The position numbers and the translations under genes are program-made. A stretch of 64,000 bases of DNA from Callipepla californica brunnescens (lineage: Eukaryota; Chordata; Aves; Galliformes; Odontophoridae). This document shows, piece by piece, positions 23,301-31,942 of this stretch (its first letter is position 1; each line of letters opens with the position of its first letter). The stretch spans positions 310,001-374,000 of the forward strand of contig JALIRH010000036.1 in the NCBI GenBank assembly GCA_023055505.1. Reading direction: 5' to 3'. The notes beneath the pieces were generated by a model that worked only from the letters and a program-made list of their open reading frames with translations, made no database searches and had not been told where the DNA came from.

Positions 23301-26300
23301 GTGTTCTTATCTCCTCCTTTTCTTTATGGCATCCCTGGGCACCAGACATCGAAGATCCCTATGACTGCAGGAAGTGCCGGATGAGCTTTGTCACCCTGCA
23401 GGAGCACCGCAAGCACATCCACGAAGCCCACTCCCGAGAGTACCACCCCTGCCCCAACTGCTCCAAAGTCTTCAGTGCCCCATCTCTCCTGGAGCGCCAC
23501 ATGGTGACCCATGTTGGAGGAAAGCCCTTCAGCTGTGACATCTGCAACAAAGCTTACCAGGTGAGCTGGGGCAGTAAGGGTTTAATGTCATGTGCTGGAG
23601 ATTGCTGTGGCCTATTACTGCACGAGGACGTCTCCCCTGGCCATGTGTACAGAGTGTCATCAGCAGAGTTAAAAATTGCACATAGGAGGCAAAACTATAA
23701 GGGAAAGGCAGGTCCGTGGAGACAGATGGCCCAAGATTGCAAAGGACTGTGTACTTGCCTGTCCAGACCCTCAGGAATCTGTTTCACCTAAATTTCTAGC
23801 TGCCAAGAGCTATAGGAGTAAAAATACTCATACGGTGAATGGCATGCTTCAGTGGGAGTGTGTGTGGGAGCAAATTCCTACAAGGCAACAGAAATTCGAA
23901 AGGAGACCTGCAGTGAGTGAAATGGGGATGAGGGATTCTTCAGTGTTCAGCTTTTCAGGGGGTAATGGAGAAGTATGGTGTTGGCCGTTGTCCTGTGTGA
24001 AGATGCGTGGGTCTGGCTGGTGTCTTGTATCTGCTGAGCACAGTCCCACTCTTGCTCTCCACACACAGCTTCTTGCTGTTATAATACTCCTGGAACAACT
24101 TTGGGTTGTAACCACTCTTTGGTCCTTATCATTGCAGCAGTTGTCAGGGTTATGGTATCACAACCGGACCCACCATCCTGATGTCTTTGCAGCTCAGAAT
24201 CACCGCTCCTCCAAGTTCTCCTCCTTGCAGTGCAGCTCCTGTGACAAAACCTTCTCCAGCACTGCTGCTCATCGAAAGCACGTGAAAGCAGAGCATGCAG
24301 GTAATGGCCTGTTTCTTAGCCAGCAACAACGTGTGCTGACTGCTGGCAGAGATATAGCAATAACTCTTACTGGACAAGTTTGTGCATTTGGTTTACCTAC
24401 AAATCACAGTAAATTCTTTGTATCCCACATCAGGGGGCAGATCTCATCTCAGCATCTTGCAGCTCAGTTGCTTTTGGCTTCTCCTTTCCCTGCCTTGTCT
24501 CCGAAGGTTCTCCCTGTGACTGTGTGCAGATGTGGTGATGCTGAAGAATTGACAGAACTCTCATCCAGAAGCACTGTCACTTGTAGAAGACCTTGGGTGC
24601 ACACTTTTCTCTTCATGGTCTTGTTTGCAGATGTGAAGTTCCATGACTGTGAGATGTGCAAGGAGCAATTTCCCACACTGTCTCTCCTGCAGGTCCACGT
24701 GAAGTGCCAGCACTCAGGTGTGTTAATTTGCTGTTACTCACATTACTTGTGGTTTGGTAATGTCTTGTAGTAGTACTGTACTGTATAGAAAAGAGAGCAA
24801 AAAAAGAGACATCAGCATGGGGAAATGACGTATGGAACCCTAAGCCCTGGGGTGTGTGGAGGATTGCTCTATAGGAGACTAAAGAAAAAGGGAGTTTAGC
24901 ACCAAAAAGATCAGAGAGAAACCTGGGCTTGGGGAGACCGTAACAAGGGCCCTTTGTCAAGTGGGAAAGCTGAAGTGAGGTGGAAAACACAGAGTGAAGT
25001 GACAAACCAGAGCATTATAAAAGGTGGGTCCCCAAGGAGATAGCAGGAAAAGGGGAAGAGGGAGAAGCTAGGAGAGTGCAGCGAGGAGCAGCCTGCGCAG
25101 CAAAGGAGAACTTGATAAAGCTACATAGCTCTGTCTGAGAGGAGAAAGCCTGTGGGGCAAACAGTGAAGCAGCAACAGCTGAAGCAGGAGGGTTACAAAC
25201 AGGGTGGACAAGGAGTGGTGATGGATGGTGCAAGGGAGCAGGGAGAAGGGGCAGCTGCTTCTGCAAACAAATATGGTTTCTGAACATTAGTACTGCAGGG
25301 AGATAAAGCTAAATCAGGTCTGAACAGCCACAAGGTGTTCAGAGCATTCGGTAAATAGTGGAGAAGCAGGGAAAAGGGACATGGGGAAAAAGGAACAGTG
25401 GCACGCAGCTTGCAGTGAGTCTCCAGTGGGCTTCAGCCCTGCACATTGCCTTCAGGCTGGCCCTGGCCATTGCAGCCCAGGCTGAGAACAGTTCATCTTA
25501 CCCCACGGTCCCAGCCATTTCTCTTCTTGTAGTACTCAGCCTCCTTGTGCTTCCCAGGGGCCCTGCAGCACCATGTCACCACTGAGCACTTCAAGCAGAC
25601 CGAGAGCACCTTCACCTGTGGGCTCTGTGGGGAGCTTTTCACGTCCCAGGGTGAGCTGGATGGGCACTGCAGCACTGAGCATCCCAAGGTGGTCTTCACA
25701 GAGGCCCAAGCCACCACAGCCCAGATTGTACAGGTAGAGATTGCTCTGTTTCACAGCCCTCCCCTTTCAACCTTCTTGTTCTTTCCTAGATCCACTTTGT
25801 GTTATGTGTCACCTCTTTCTGCAGTCTTGATTAGAGGTATCCAAGACATAAGCTCTTAAAACCAGAGTGCTCTAGTGTTGGAGTGCTCTGTGCTCGTGCA
25901 AGGTTGGCTTGCAGCAGGGCTCAAGTAAGATGCTGCAGCACTTGCAGTCTGAATTAGGTAGGGCAAAGACCTCAGCCTGGCCGGATCCCCACCACCATCA
26001 TCCATTCCTTCCCCTCCATACTTCCTTTCTCGTAGACTGAAACTCCCAGTGACAAACGTAATATTTCAGTCATCAGTGGAGATTAGCTCCTTGCATGAAG
26101 GAGCCCAGTGTGTGGGATTCCCTGGGCTGCCATTCCTCTAGTGTGTAATCATAGTATCCTTATTGTCTATGACTGCTTATGGAGCTAAATTATAGCAATT
26201 TTGTGGAGGTAAATATTTAAATGGTTCTTCTATTTTCTCTTTTGCATCCCTGATATTCAGAGCTTGGAGTTTACCATTAGTCTCAAGCCTATTGTAATTG

Positions 26301-26618
26301 CAGTCCTCTGGTGTGAAGCTGAATGTTTCTACAGGAGCTGGGCTGGGAAAGATGTGCATAGCAAATAGCAAAGCAGCCACAAGGAGTGCAGTGCAGTGTC
26401 TGACTCTCAGTTCATCCTCCACACAGGTGATTCAGACGTCAGAGCAAGGAGCAGCAGAACACATCATCTCTTTTGATGAGGCCCAACTCGCTGGCTCTCA
26501 AGTCTTTGTGACATTGCCTGAAACCCAAGTGAACCAAAACAGCTTGGAGCTGGTGACGGTGTCTGTGGAGGACTTGTTTGATGACAAAGTCACTCTGATT
26601 TGTGAAGAAACCAAGTGA
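5189..26618 (+). CDS. ZBTB40: ZBTB40, C-terminal 923 codons (spliced, 15 exons, 5' end outside window)
   Basis: Zinc finger and BTB domain-containing 40 is a nuclear DNA-binding protein, presumed transcriptional regulator. Fifteen exons were placed by AG/GT sites and by phase: every donor phase matches the next acceptor phase, and the joined length is 2,772 bp with a single terminal TGA. Residues 1-390 of this partial product form a repeated, predominantly helical region. Residues about 391-860 hold about 13 C2H2-type fingers. Residues 861-923 are an acidic tail. Identity rests on close agreement with ZBTB40 as I remember it, for example the stretch GLWYHNRTHHPDVFAAQ and the tail motif AGSQVFVTLP. 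The human protein is about 1,239 residues, so the BTB domain and roughly 300 residues lie upstream. The downstream neighbour is EPHA8, same strand, as in human. No frameshift is seen inside these exons. One half-finger appears to be missing between exons 13 and 14. Confidence 0.95.
5385..5963 (+). other. ZBTB40 intron
   Basis: Unique intronic sequence with a pyrimidine-rich end; I see no other feature. Confidence 0.8.
5964..6106 (+). CDS. ZBTB40: ZBTB40 exon 2 of window (repeat-module second half)
   Basis: Acceptor cttttctccccag, donor gtaaca; 143 bp, phase 1 in, phase 0 out, residues 66-113. It encodes an acidic, helical stretch (ESAEEGEMLTARLLG ... FLSAAEKR). It pairs with the preceding exon to make a 113-codon module. 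Its second half resembles the exons at 13,515 and 15,363 (pattern LL....E.L......L...L........A.+). Confidence 0.9.
8440..9870 (+). mobile_element. Old CR1/L3-like LINE remnant (ORF2 3' part)
   Basis: Highly decayed but ordered blocks recall an old amniote CR1: the segment with gacttgagcaaagcgtttgc near 9,110, the gggttgtgctgaagggagga block near 9,210, tactgtatgcagttctagtc near 9,500, and atgttggcagatgaacaagt through ggccatgaataaatttaagc near 9,725-9,775. The order matches CR1 ORF2 through to the 3' region. The ends are approximate and no open frame survives. Confidence 0.6.
10345..10562 (-). mobile_element. CR1 LINE 3' end
   Basis: Begins tcatagaatagtctagggtt and continues through the standard CR1 blocks (ttggaaaagacctttaagtc, cttccttgggcagccccttc, tccagtgctttatcatct) in reverse orientation. 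Confidence 0.9.
10667..10859 (+). CDS. ZBTB40: ZBTB40 exon 3 of window (repeat-module first half)
   Basis: Acceptor gattcattgttacag, donor gtatga; 193 bp, phase 0 in, phase 1 out, residues 114-177. It opens VVLNCCEGSSQ and then NLLKKVEEEKTLKAESLVKL, closely parallel to exon 1 of the window (VVL.C, LL.KV, TL.A..LV.LL). It is best explained as a tandem duplicate of that exon. Confidence 0.92.
11085..11345 (+). mobile_element. CR1 LINE 3' end
   Basis: Blocks gaggttcaagttggatatta, ttggctgcccagggaggtgg and ctggatgatcttagtggtgt, then ccaaccttaatgattcc, in CR1 sense order. Confidence 0.9.
12039..12200 (-). mobile_element. CR1 LINE 3' end
   Basis: atagaatcatagaatcactt followed by the blocks with tgcaatgaacagggacaccg and the cagggatggggcatccacca segment. 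Confidence 0.9.
13352..13421 (+). mobile_element. CR1 LINE terminal fragment
   Basis: Short tail: ggcagggggcttgaaactat, then cctttccaacctaaaccattctatga. Confidence 0.7.
13515..13651 (+). CDS. ZBTB40: ZBTB40 exon 4 of window (repeat-module second half)
   Basis: Acceptor ttcacttgcattcag, strong donor gtaagt; 137 bp, phase 1 in, phase 0 out, residues 178-223. It encodes KWSLEDYGAQLLRRYQERL and ends SLSPADRE, the counterpart of the SAAEKR end of exon 2. With exon 3 it forms a 110-codon module. Confidence 0.9.
13652..15362 (+). other. Two ZBTB40 introns (13,652-14,064; 14,264-15,362)
   Basis: Both are short introns of unique sequence flanking the exon at 14,065-14,263. I see no repeats or other genes. 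Confidence 0.8.
14065..14263 (+). CDS. ZBTB40: ZBTB40 exon 5 of window (repeat-module first half)
   Basis: Acceptor gatcttttgaag (pyrimidine tract moderate), donor gtaacg; 199 bp, phase 0 in, phase 1 out, residues 224-289. It encodes AMEQIVKCETGSGG, then hydrophobic helical segments (WQLLLAVREAELPLNVLMEE). It matches exons 1 and 3 in length, phase and hydrophobic pattern, though not strongly in sequence. The exon is locally GC-rich. Confidence 0.9.
15363..15496 (+). CDS. ZBTB40: ZBTB40 exon 6 of window (repeat-module second half)
   Basis: Acceptor ttctccttttcag, donor gtatga; 134 bp, phase 1 in, phase 0 out, residues 290-334. It encodes VATSENTAIEIILRHSELI and ends GLTEAVKE, the equivalent of the AAEKR and PADRE ends of exons 2 and 4. 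With exon 5 it makes a 111-codon module. Confidence 0.92.
15497..15907 (+). other. ZBTB40 intron, 411 bp
   Basis: Unique sequence ending in a strong pyrimidine tract (tgttttcttcttctctag). Nothing else is seen. Confidence 0.85.
15908..16076 (+). CDS. ZBTB40: ZBTB40 exon 7 of window (last, shorter repeat half)
   Basis: Acceptor ttcttcttctctag, donor gtaagg; 169 bp, phase 0 in, phase 1 out, residues 335-390. It encodes LLSISAQKESSEASLKAAL and ends LQPVMQELGHV. It is about ten codons shorter than the other first-half exons but keeps the LL..V.....P.L pattern. It splices in phase to the first zinc-finger exon 4.5 kb downstream, so no exon need be lost in between. Confidence 0.9.
16077..20543 (+). 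other. ZBTB40 intron, 4.5 kb, between repeat region and finger region
   Basis: It joins a phase-1 donor to a phase-1 acceptor. No CR1 copy or conserved exon was recognised. A 197-codon open frame on the minus strand (18,424-19,017) resembles no family I know. Confidence 0.75.
20544..20939 (+). CDS. ZBTB40: ZBTB40 exon 8 of window (linker, fingers 1-2, start of finger 3)
   Basis: Acceptor gctttttacgcag, donor gtaggg; 396 bp, phase 1 in, phase 1 out, residues 391-522. A charged linker rich in Lys/Glu leads to the first finger (Cys codons at 20,699 and 20,708, His at 20,747), whose last ligand is Cys (20,759) rather than His, making it C2HC. Finger 2 (CKECTEVIS...HQLEVH) follows. A basic stretch KKKKR, which could act as a nuclear localisation signal, precedes finger 3 (CDICGREFAHAS), which is split by the intron. 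Confidence 0.93.
21432..21638 (+). CDS. ZBTB40: ZBTB40 exon 9 of window (end of finger 3, fingers 4-5)
   Basis: Acceptor cccttttcaccag, donor gtgagc; 207 bp, phase 1 in, phase 1 out, residues 523-591. It completes finger 3 (YHKLTEH) and then encodes two canonical C2H2 fingers: FSCEECGAKFAANSTLKNH and FVCKHCLMTF...YHTKKKH. They are joined by the Kruppel-type linker HTGDRP. Confidence 0.96.
22362..22645 (-). mobile_element. CR1 LINE 3' end, interrupted by a T run
   Basis: agaatcatagagtggcttgg, then ggtcaggttgcccatggcct and later CR1 blocks. A run of T with a few added bases (about 22,407-22,422) splits the normally continuous block. Confidence 0.85.
22742..22906 (+). CDS. ZBTB40: ZBTB40 exon 10 of window (fingers 6-7)
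   Basis: Acceptor gggtgtccttgcag, donor gtgagt; 165 bp, phase 1 in, phase 1 out, residues 592-646. Two canonical C2H2 fingers (YACQYCDAVF...HVRTH and YVCRECGKGF...HLRTFH) are joined by the linker HTGDKPY. Confidence 0.96.
23346..23560 (+). CDS. ZBTB40: ZBTB40 exon 11 of window (fingers 8-9, start of finger 10)
   Basis: Acceptor ccctgggcaccag, donor gtgagc; 215 bp, phase 1 in, phase 0 out, residues 647-718. It encodes finger 8 (YDCRKCRMSF...HIHEAH), finger 9 (HPCPNCSKVF...HMVTH) and the Cys pair of finger 10 (FSCDICNKAYQ). The rest of finger 10 is in the next exon. Confidence 0.95.
24138..24300 (+). CDS. ZBTB40: ZBTB40 exon 12 of window (end of finger 10, finger 11)
   Basis: Acceptor cttatcattgcag, donor gtaatg; 163 bp, phase 0 in, phase 1 out, residues 719-772. 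It begins QLSGLWYHNRTHHPDVFAAQ, which I recognise as the ZBTB40-specific finger 10 tail and spacer, and then carries finger 11 (LQCSSCDKTF...HVKAEH). This exon is the single best identity marker for the gene. Confidence 0.96.
24631..24717 (+). CDS. ZBTB40: ZBTB40 exon 13 of window (finger 12)
   Basis: Acceptor ggtcttgtttgcag, donor gtgtgt (weaker than neighbours); 87 bp, phase 1 in, phase 1 out, residues 773-801. It encodes one complete finger (HDCEMCKEQFPTLSLL...HVKCQH). Confidence 0.93.
24718..26426 (+). other. Two ZBTB40 introns (24,718-25,557; 25,734-26,426)
   Basis: The first is strikingly purine-rich (about 24,780-25,420) and is where a short exon carrying the Cys pair of finger 13 would be expected; none is seen. 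The second is unique sequence. Confidence 0.75.
25558..25733 (+). CDS. ZBTB40: ZBTB40 exon 14 of window (half finger 13, finger 14)
   Basis: Acceptor ccttgtgcttcccag, donor gtagag; 176 bp, phase 1 in, phase 0 out, residues 802-860. It starts GALQHHVTTEHFKQ, the histidine half of a C2H2 finger whose Cys pair is not encoded by the preceding exon or visibly in the intron. A complete finger follows (FTCGLCGELFTSQGEL...CSTEH) and then the start of the acidic/Gln-Thr tail. Splicing from exon 13 is in frame. Confidence 0.92.
26427..26618 (+). CDS. ZBTB40: ZBTB40 last coding exon (acidic C-terminal tail, stop)
   Basis: Acceptor ttcatcctccacacag; phase 0 in, 63 codons then TGA at 26,616-26,618. It encodes VIQTSEQGAAEH, then AGSQVFVTLPETQ and VSVEDLFDDKVTLICEETK, matching the conserved acidic end of ZBTB40. 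No zinc fingers are present. The 3'UTR begins at 26,619. Confidence 0.95.
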   Translation: MIQTSEQGAAEHIISFDEAQLAGSQVFVTLPETQVNQNSLELVTVSVEDLFDDKVTLICEETK

Positions 26619-27060
26619 GAGTGAGCAGTGGTGCTCATGTGTGGCACCTGGCATCCACTGGGCTGGTAGCAGAGCCATGCCCAGTCATGCTGCTCTCACA
26701 AGGGAGATCCAGGTTTTGGATTTTTATTTTTTATTTTTGGGAAAGCAACCCTATATGTACAACCCTGACAAAAGAAATGGTGTGCAGCAAGGACTAGATG
26801 CATTCATAGATGTTCATTCATAAGGCACTAACAAAGCTATTTCTGTCTGAGAGCAGCATACAGGACAGTGCTTTGCAGAATGCATTCACAAACCTGCTGT
26901 AAAGCTTGCTTCTTGGCTGCCAGGAGGATGAGGCACATTCATTGCAGCACACTGGCCCCTTTAAGAGTAAAATTTCATCAAGTCCTTATTTTTTTTTAAT
27001 CTGCAGTTTCCTAAAATATAATCTGATAATTAATGGTTTGCTGAATCCATTATGAAGTGC
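26619..27060 (+). other. ZBTB40: Probable ZBTB40 3'UTR (end not defined)
   Basis: This is the sequence following the stop codon. It includes a T-rich stretch (about 26,715-26,740) and a T run near 26,990. I find no AATAAA or ATTAAA; the nearest variant is AATATA at 27,015-27,020. The true cleavage site cannot be fixed from sequence alone. Confidence 0.4.
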
Positions 27061-29924
27061 AATTAGATAGATGCAGGGTTCCTGTGGCTCGGAGGGGACT
27101 GGTAGCATTTATCTTCCTTTCCCTAATGCCAAAAGGTTGAACTCTGCCACTGCAATATTTACATACGGAGCGGTGATCCCTGCCACAGCCCTGCGGTGAG
27201 CAGCGCCTGCTTCATCACGCGGCCCAGGAGATGAACAGATTGGAGTTTTCCAGGAGGTTTTTGTCACAGCGTGGCAGTTGGTCATTCCCATTCCAGCTCA
27301 AACTGTGGAAGTGAACAGCCCCTGCCTTGGGGACAGGGGTTGGTGGAGCTGATCTTCTGCATGGCGTCGTTGTGGGGTTATTTTCAGTGCAGCAGCAAGT
27401 GTGTGACCCTGCTGAAATGTTGCTGTGTCTCGGAGTGCTCCCACCTTTTGTCTCTCGTACACGTGGTTTATCTCCAGGGCTTTGCTGTGAGAGCGCAAAG
27501 GAGGAAGTGTCACTCCCACTGAAATCAGCAATGACCAGGAGATGGTGCTCAAGGTCTTGAGTAGTGCCAGCGGCCAGGTGTCTGCTCCGCCGAGAGCCAG
27601 CCCCGGAGCACCGCGGCCCTTCGGCTCCTGCCAGGCTGAAGCCCAGCTCCAAACCCTGCACATCGCTGCTTAAAGAAGAGCCTGGAGCTGGAGAGGCTAA
27701 AATACAGATGCTGCTGAGGTGAAGCAGTGAGGCCGGGCTGGAGCGTCAGATCACCCTGGACAGCAACAACATCCAACGGTTCTTCATCCACATCAATTAA
27801 TGAGGGAGGTGGGTTTGCGCTTAGGGTTATGCTGGTGCCCACTGTCTGCACTGCTGTCCTGACCTGGTGTGCTGCACAACATTTGGAAGCAGGTGGGATG
27901 CTGCAGGGTGGCACAGCCCCCGCGGTGTCATCACAAATTCTCTGCTCTGGGATTATCTTATTTTATTTGTTTTAAGACCCAGCCCATCTGTAGTTCGGTG
28001 CTGCTGCGTTGCCCAGGATCAAGGGGTGGCAGTGGCAGGAGCACTGAATATCAGTTGCAGAGAGCAGTGTGTCCCCGTGAGATGGGCTCGGTGACCTTTT
28101 GTAATGAAGGGGTTGGCTGGCTAATGGAGAGAGCTTGGTCACCTCTCCAGCAGCACTTAATGGCTCTCATCACCCGCAGTCCTCTGCCTCGTTGCTGCGA
28201 GTCCCAGCGCTTCCTCCTTTCCCGTGTTAGAGCAGTAATTGCTTCTCTCCCTTCTCCAGTCTGTACCATGCAGCTTCCACTTTGCCTCCCCTGCTCTGTT
28301 TCTGATTCCTGTGAGCAAGGAATGCATCCTGGTTTCTAATTGTACTCAGGCAGACCTGGTGGTAAGCTAGCACTTATCCATTCAACGTGAGGAGTGCAGG
28401 CATTATGTACCACCCTTGGGTCGCTATGTGCTGGGGAGCACCCATGGGTCACACAGTATTTGTCATGATGGGGGTACTGAGAAACCTGCTCTGGGTTCTC
28501 TGTGCTTCCCAGAGCCTCTTGTAAATGATCCCCCTCATTTACAAGATGTTGGAATGGCCTGGTCCACATCCCCCTTAGGAGCATGAAGTAGATGCCAATA
28601 AGATGTGTTGCTTTTCTTATTTTTCAGGTAGATGAGGTCTAGCTTGCTGCGAGAGATGGAGGCGTCCTCCAAGAGACAGAGCTTGCTCTCCTCCTGGCTG
28701 CAGTCAGGTGAGCAGAGCTCTGCCTCGGGATTCCAGCTGCCTGCAGAGATAATCCCTGCCCCTCTGGCAGTGCTGAACCTGCTGTCAGGCGTGACCGTGC
28801 CTCTCCCTGACATGCAAATCCGCCTCTTTTTTTGCCCACGGAAGCCGTGGCCATATGCCACCACTCCACGGCACCGCTCTCCTCGGCGCAGTCACCCGTC
28901 ACACACTGAACCTGAGGTCGTTTGCTCTCTGAGCATCCCCCAGCTGCTGTCAGTGAGCAGTCTGGTGACACGGGGGCCTTTTCCATCCTGCTTATGGATT
29001 GCAGCAGATTTGGCCGTACACAGGAGTAGGTCGGGGGGATCCCTGCAGTGCGCGCGAGCTTCCATTTATCAACACGACATTTCCCTTGCAGCAAAACGAG
29101 TTTCTGTGAGCGGTGAAATCCCTCTGCAGCTCCTTGCTCCTCTAGCTAACCCAGATAATCCTCTGCTATCCGCCACGTCTCCATAGGACTGTTAAACACA
29201 CATGACACATTGCTGGTGTCCTTGTATGTGGCCAGGTAGGTTGTGAGATTCTGACTTCCCCTGAGTGTGGGATGCTGTTGGAGTTCTATTGGAAGTCCAA
29301 ACAAACAAATCTGAAAGGAGCAGTGCTGCTTGGTGGGGCCTTGGGTGATGGGTTGGGGCTTTGTGTGGTTGGTATGGCTCAGCTTCAGCTCTGGAGAAAA
29401 GGAGGGCGTGTTTGCATTGCCTGTATCCCTTTGGGAACCCCTTGTGGTCACCCAGGCTGGGGCACAGCGAGAGCCCAGCAGCATACAGCTGGCTTCTTCC
29501 TGAGGAAGAAAATTGATGAGGAAACAGGATTTGCCATGCTGGTCCAGCGTGCCTGGGGTCCTCTCTTTGGTCCTGTGCTCCAGAGGTGACCATCCTTTAC
29601 TGCTCACACAAACATTTCTTGCAACAAACAGCCCCTCTTGACAGCACCCCCAGACATAGTCCTGTCCAGTCATGAGCTTTCCTCTCCCACAGAAGGAGAC
29701 AGCTGAAATTGGTGAGCATTGGCTTCATTATTCAGCAATTAAAATGTTCCGGCCTCGTTGCAACGCAGGAGTGCATTAATGATTTATAGTGGCGTGCTTT
29801 GATTCGACGACGCTGGAGCAAACTTAGAGCGTGGTGAATTCTGCTGAAATCCCAAATGCAGATTCCCAAATATTGTCCCTGTCGTTCTGAGCCTGTCCCA
29901 ACCCCTCCTGTAGCTCAGAACACA

Positions 29925-30205
29925 GCCTTAATGGTTCTGTGGCATGGTGAGCAGGCACACTGGGATGGGTTGGGATCAGAATGGGTGATCTGTTCCAACC
30001 TTAATGGATCTGTGGTTCCATGATATGGGCAGTGGGCATGGTGGGATGGGTTGGGGTTGAACTGGATGATCTTAGAGCTCATTTCCCACCTTAATAGCTC
30101 AGTGGTTCCATGATTCTGTGACACGCTCAGTGGCATGAAGGGATGGGTTGGGGTTAGAGTGATCTTAGAGCTCCTTTCCAACCTCAGTGGTTCTGTAATT
30201 TCAGC
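29925..30205 (+). mobile_element. Tandem CR1 3'-end units (three)
   Basis: Three successive units each contain gggatgggttgggrt, a gatct or gatgatct block, a ttccaacct-like block and a ttctgt/ttccatgat end. Unit ends lie at about 30,020, 30,120 and 30,200. Confidence 0.75.
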
Positions 30206-30509
30206 TCTAGACTGGGAGGGGATCATAAGAGCTGAAGGCTCTATGAGCGGACCTGTCCTATTTGAGGTAAAGCTCTGCTGTCCTGGGGTCGTTCTGCACA
30301 CAGGGGACCAGCTCTCTTGTGGGGTAATCCAAAAGCCCTAACGATCTGCCTTTGATCTCCTATTCAGCGGGGAGATTTATTACTGCTTTCGTTTCGAGTT
30401 GGAACGGATGTGTTTCAGTGGCCTTGCTGTGGAGACGGTTATCATTCAGGGGGAAGAGATGGGCTCCTCTCTTTGTCTCTTTGAGGAGGTGGGGGTAGCA
30501 AAGTACTCT

Positions 30510-30590
30510 GTGGAGTTACAGGGGTTGGAAGGTCATCGAGTCCAACCTCCTGCTGAAGCAGGTTCCCTACAAAGCATCATTTTCTGACCT
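30510..30590 (-). mobile_element. CR1 LINE terminal fragment
   Basis: ggttggaaggtcatcgagtc and ccaacctcctgctgaagcag, reverse CR1 tail. Confidence 0.7.
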
Positions 30591-30949
30591 AGTGTTCTAA
30601 CTCTCTATCCCCAAACCCCCATTTTCCTTATTCCACCCCCTCCTCAGTGTCCTGGTTCACCTTATTCTCCCAGTTTCCCCCCAGTATTCCCACCCCTCCC
30701 AAGTTGTCCCTATTTGCTCCCTTTTCCCCTTCCCTAGAGCTGTGCCCCCCCCCTCCATGTTTGGGTGGGTTTGGTTATCCCCAAGGAGGAGAAAGTGGGA
30801 GATGTGGGGCACAGGGACATAGGTATGGGGGGAGCAGTTTTGGGTAGAAGATGGGGGATGTTGAGTGGTGTTGGGTGTTGGAGTCCCTCTATTGGTTTAT
30901 TACTGAGAGGAGGTTGGAGGTCCATGTAGGCCAAAGGTGGGCTGCTGAC

Positions 30950-31150
30950 CTGTAAACCCCCATGACCTGATATGACCCCATGTGACCCATGATCCATCAT
31001 GACACTATGTCCCCTGACTCCATATGACCCCACAACTTTGTGATCCCTGCTCCTAGGTCACCCATGACCATGTAATGTAACTCCGTGTGGCCTTTTAACT
31101 GTGACCCATGACCCCATCTGATGCCATAAACCCATGTGACTCTGTAACCC
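30950..31150. repeat. Degenerate 'catgaccc' minisatellite
   Basis: Repeated irregular units built on ccatgacccc/tatgacccca/catgtgaccc with variable spacing. Confidence 0.6.
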
Positions 31151-31179
31151 CGTGGATGTTATGGGACATATTCCCCCTG

Positions 31180-31870
31180 ACTTCCACAGATTCTGTACAA
31201 CCACATAGTGGTGCAGCTGAGGATCTGTGCCTTCCAGCCCTACTGTGAGCCCCTATCCATCCCCCAGGATTCCAGAGAACCCCCTACGACTCCCGTAGCC
31301 GCTTATACAGTCCCATAGCAGCACGTATTGTATCTCCTTTCCCCTTCTACCTCCCCCCCCCCCCCCCCACACACACAGACTCACATGACCTACCCATAAC
31401 TCCCCACAGGCCCCCCCCAGGACCCCTGTAGTTGCCCCTGTTTCTCCCTAGTATTCACTTCCACGACCCTGATAATCCCTCCCAGGACTCCCATAGACCC
31501 CTATACTTCCCTCCCTCCAGAGCCCCGTATCCCCCCCATACTCCTCCCTCACCTCCATATGGCCCCCTAAATCCTGTACAACTGTACCGTGGTGCAGCTG
31601 GGGATCTGCACCTTCCAGCCCTATTGTGGGACCCCATAGCTCCCAGTAGGATCCCCATATCACCCCCAGTACTCCATAGCCAACTGTAGCCCCCCTACAG
31701 CTGTAGCAGACCACCAAGAATCCCCCCCCAACTTACCTATAGCCCCCATGATTCCCTCCCCTTCCTCCCCCATGGTCTCTGTTACCACCCCATAGCCCCT
31801 CAAGGACCCCCTGGCACCTGACAGACCTCCCTCATAGCCACCCTAGCACCTCACAGAGACCCATAGTCCC
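31180..31870. repeat. C-rich degenerate block with an internal duplication
   Basis: C-runs are interspersed with ccccatagcccc-like units. A 57-bp block at 31,193-31,249 recurs at 31,574-31,630 (about 10 differences by eye). A run of 17 or more C followed by acacacac lies near 31,352-31,376. Confidence 0.6.
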
Positions 31871-31879
31871 TATAGGGCA

Positions 31880-31942
31880 TCCAGCCCACGGCAGGGGGTT
31901 GGAGCTGGATGATCTTTAAGGTACCTTCCACCCCAAACATGC
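31880..31942 (+). mobile_element. CR1 LINE terminal fragment
   Basis: Contains gcccacggcagggggttgga and ctggatgatctttaaggtac. Confidence 0.75.

Larger units (their letters stand above)
22907..24630 (+). other. Three ZBTB40 introns (22,907-23,345; 23,561-24,137; 24,301-24,630)
   Basis: Short introns of unique sequence within the finger region; no repeats were recognised. Confidence 0.8.

Noticed and set aside
23676..24770. 364-codon continuous open frame on the plus strand
   Set aside because: It runs through two ZBTB40 introns and exons 12-13; the phase-consistent splice sites explain the coding parts.
25533..25557. Alternative acceptor at 25,532 that would add residues ahead of the half finger
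   Set aside because: Good pyrimidine tract, but the phase would not match the phase-1 donor of exon 13, and the added residues contain no C-x2-C pair.
27215..28000. GC-rich stretch with overlapping frames just after ZBTB40
   Set aside because: No family match, no consistent splice sites; considered as a possible extra gene or lncRNA promoter but not supportable.
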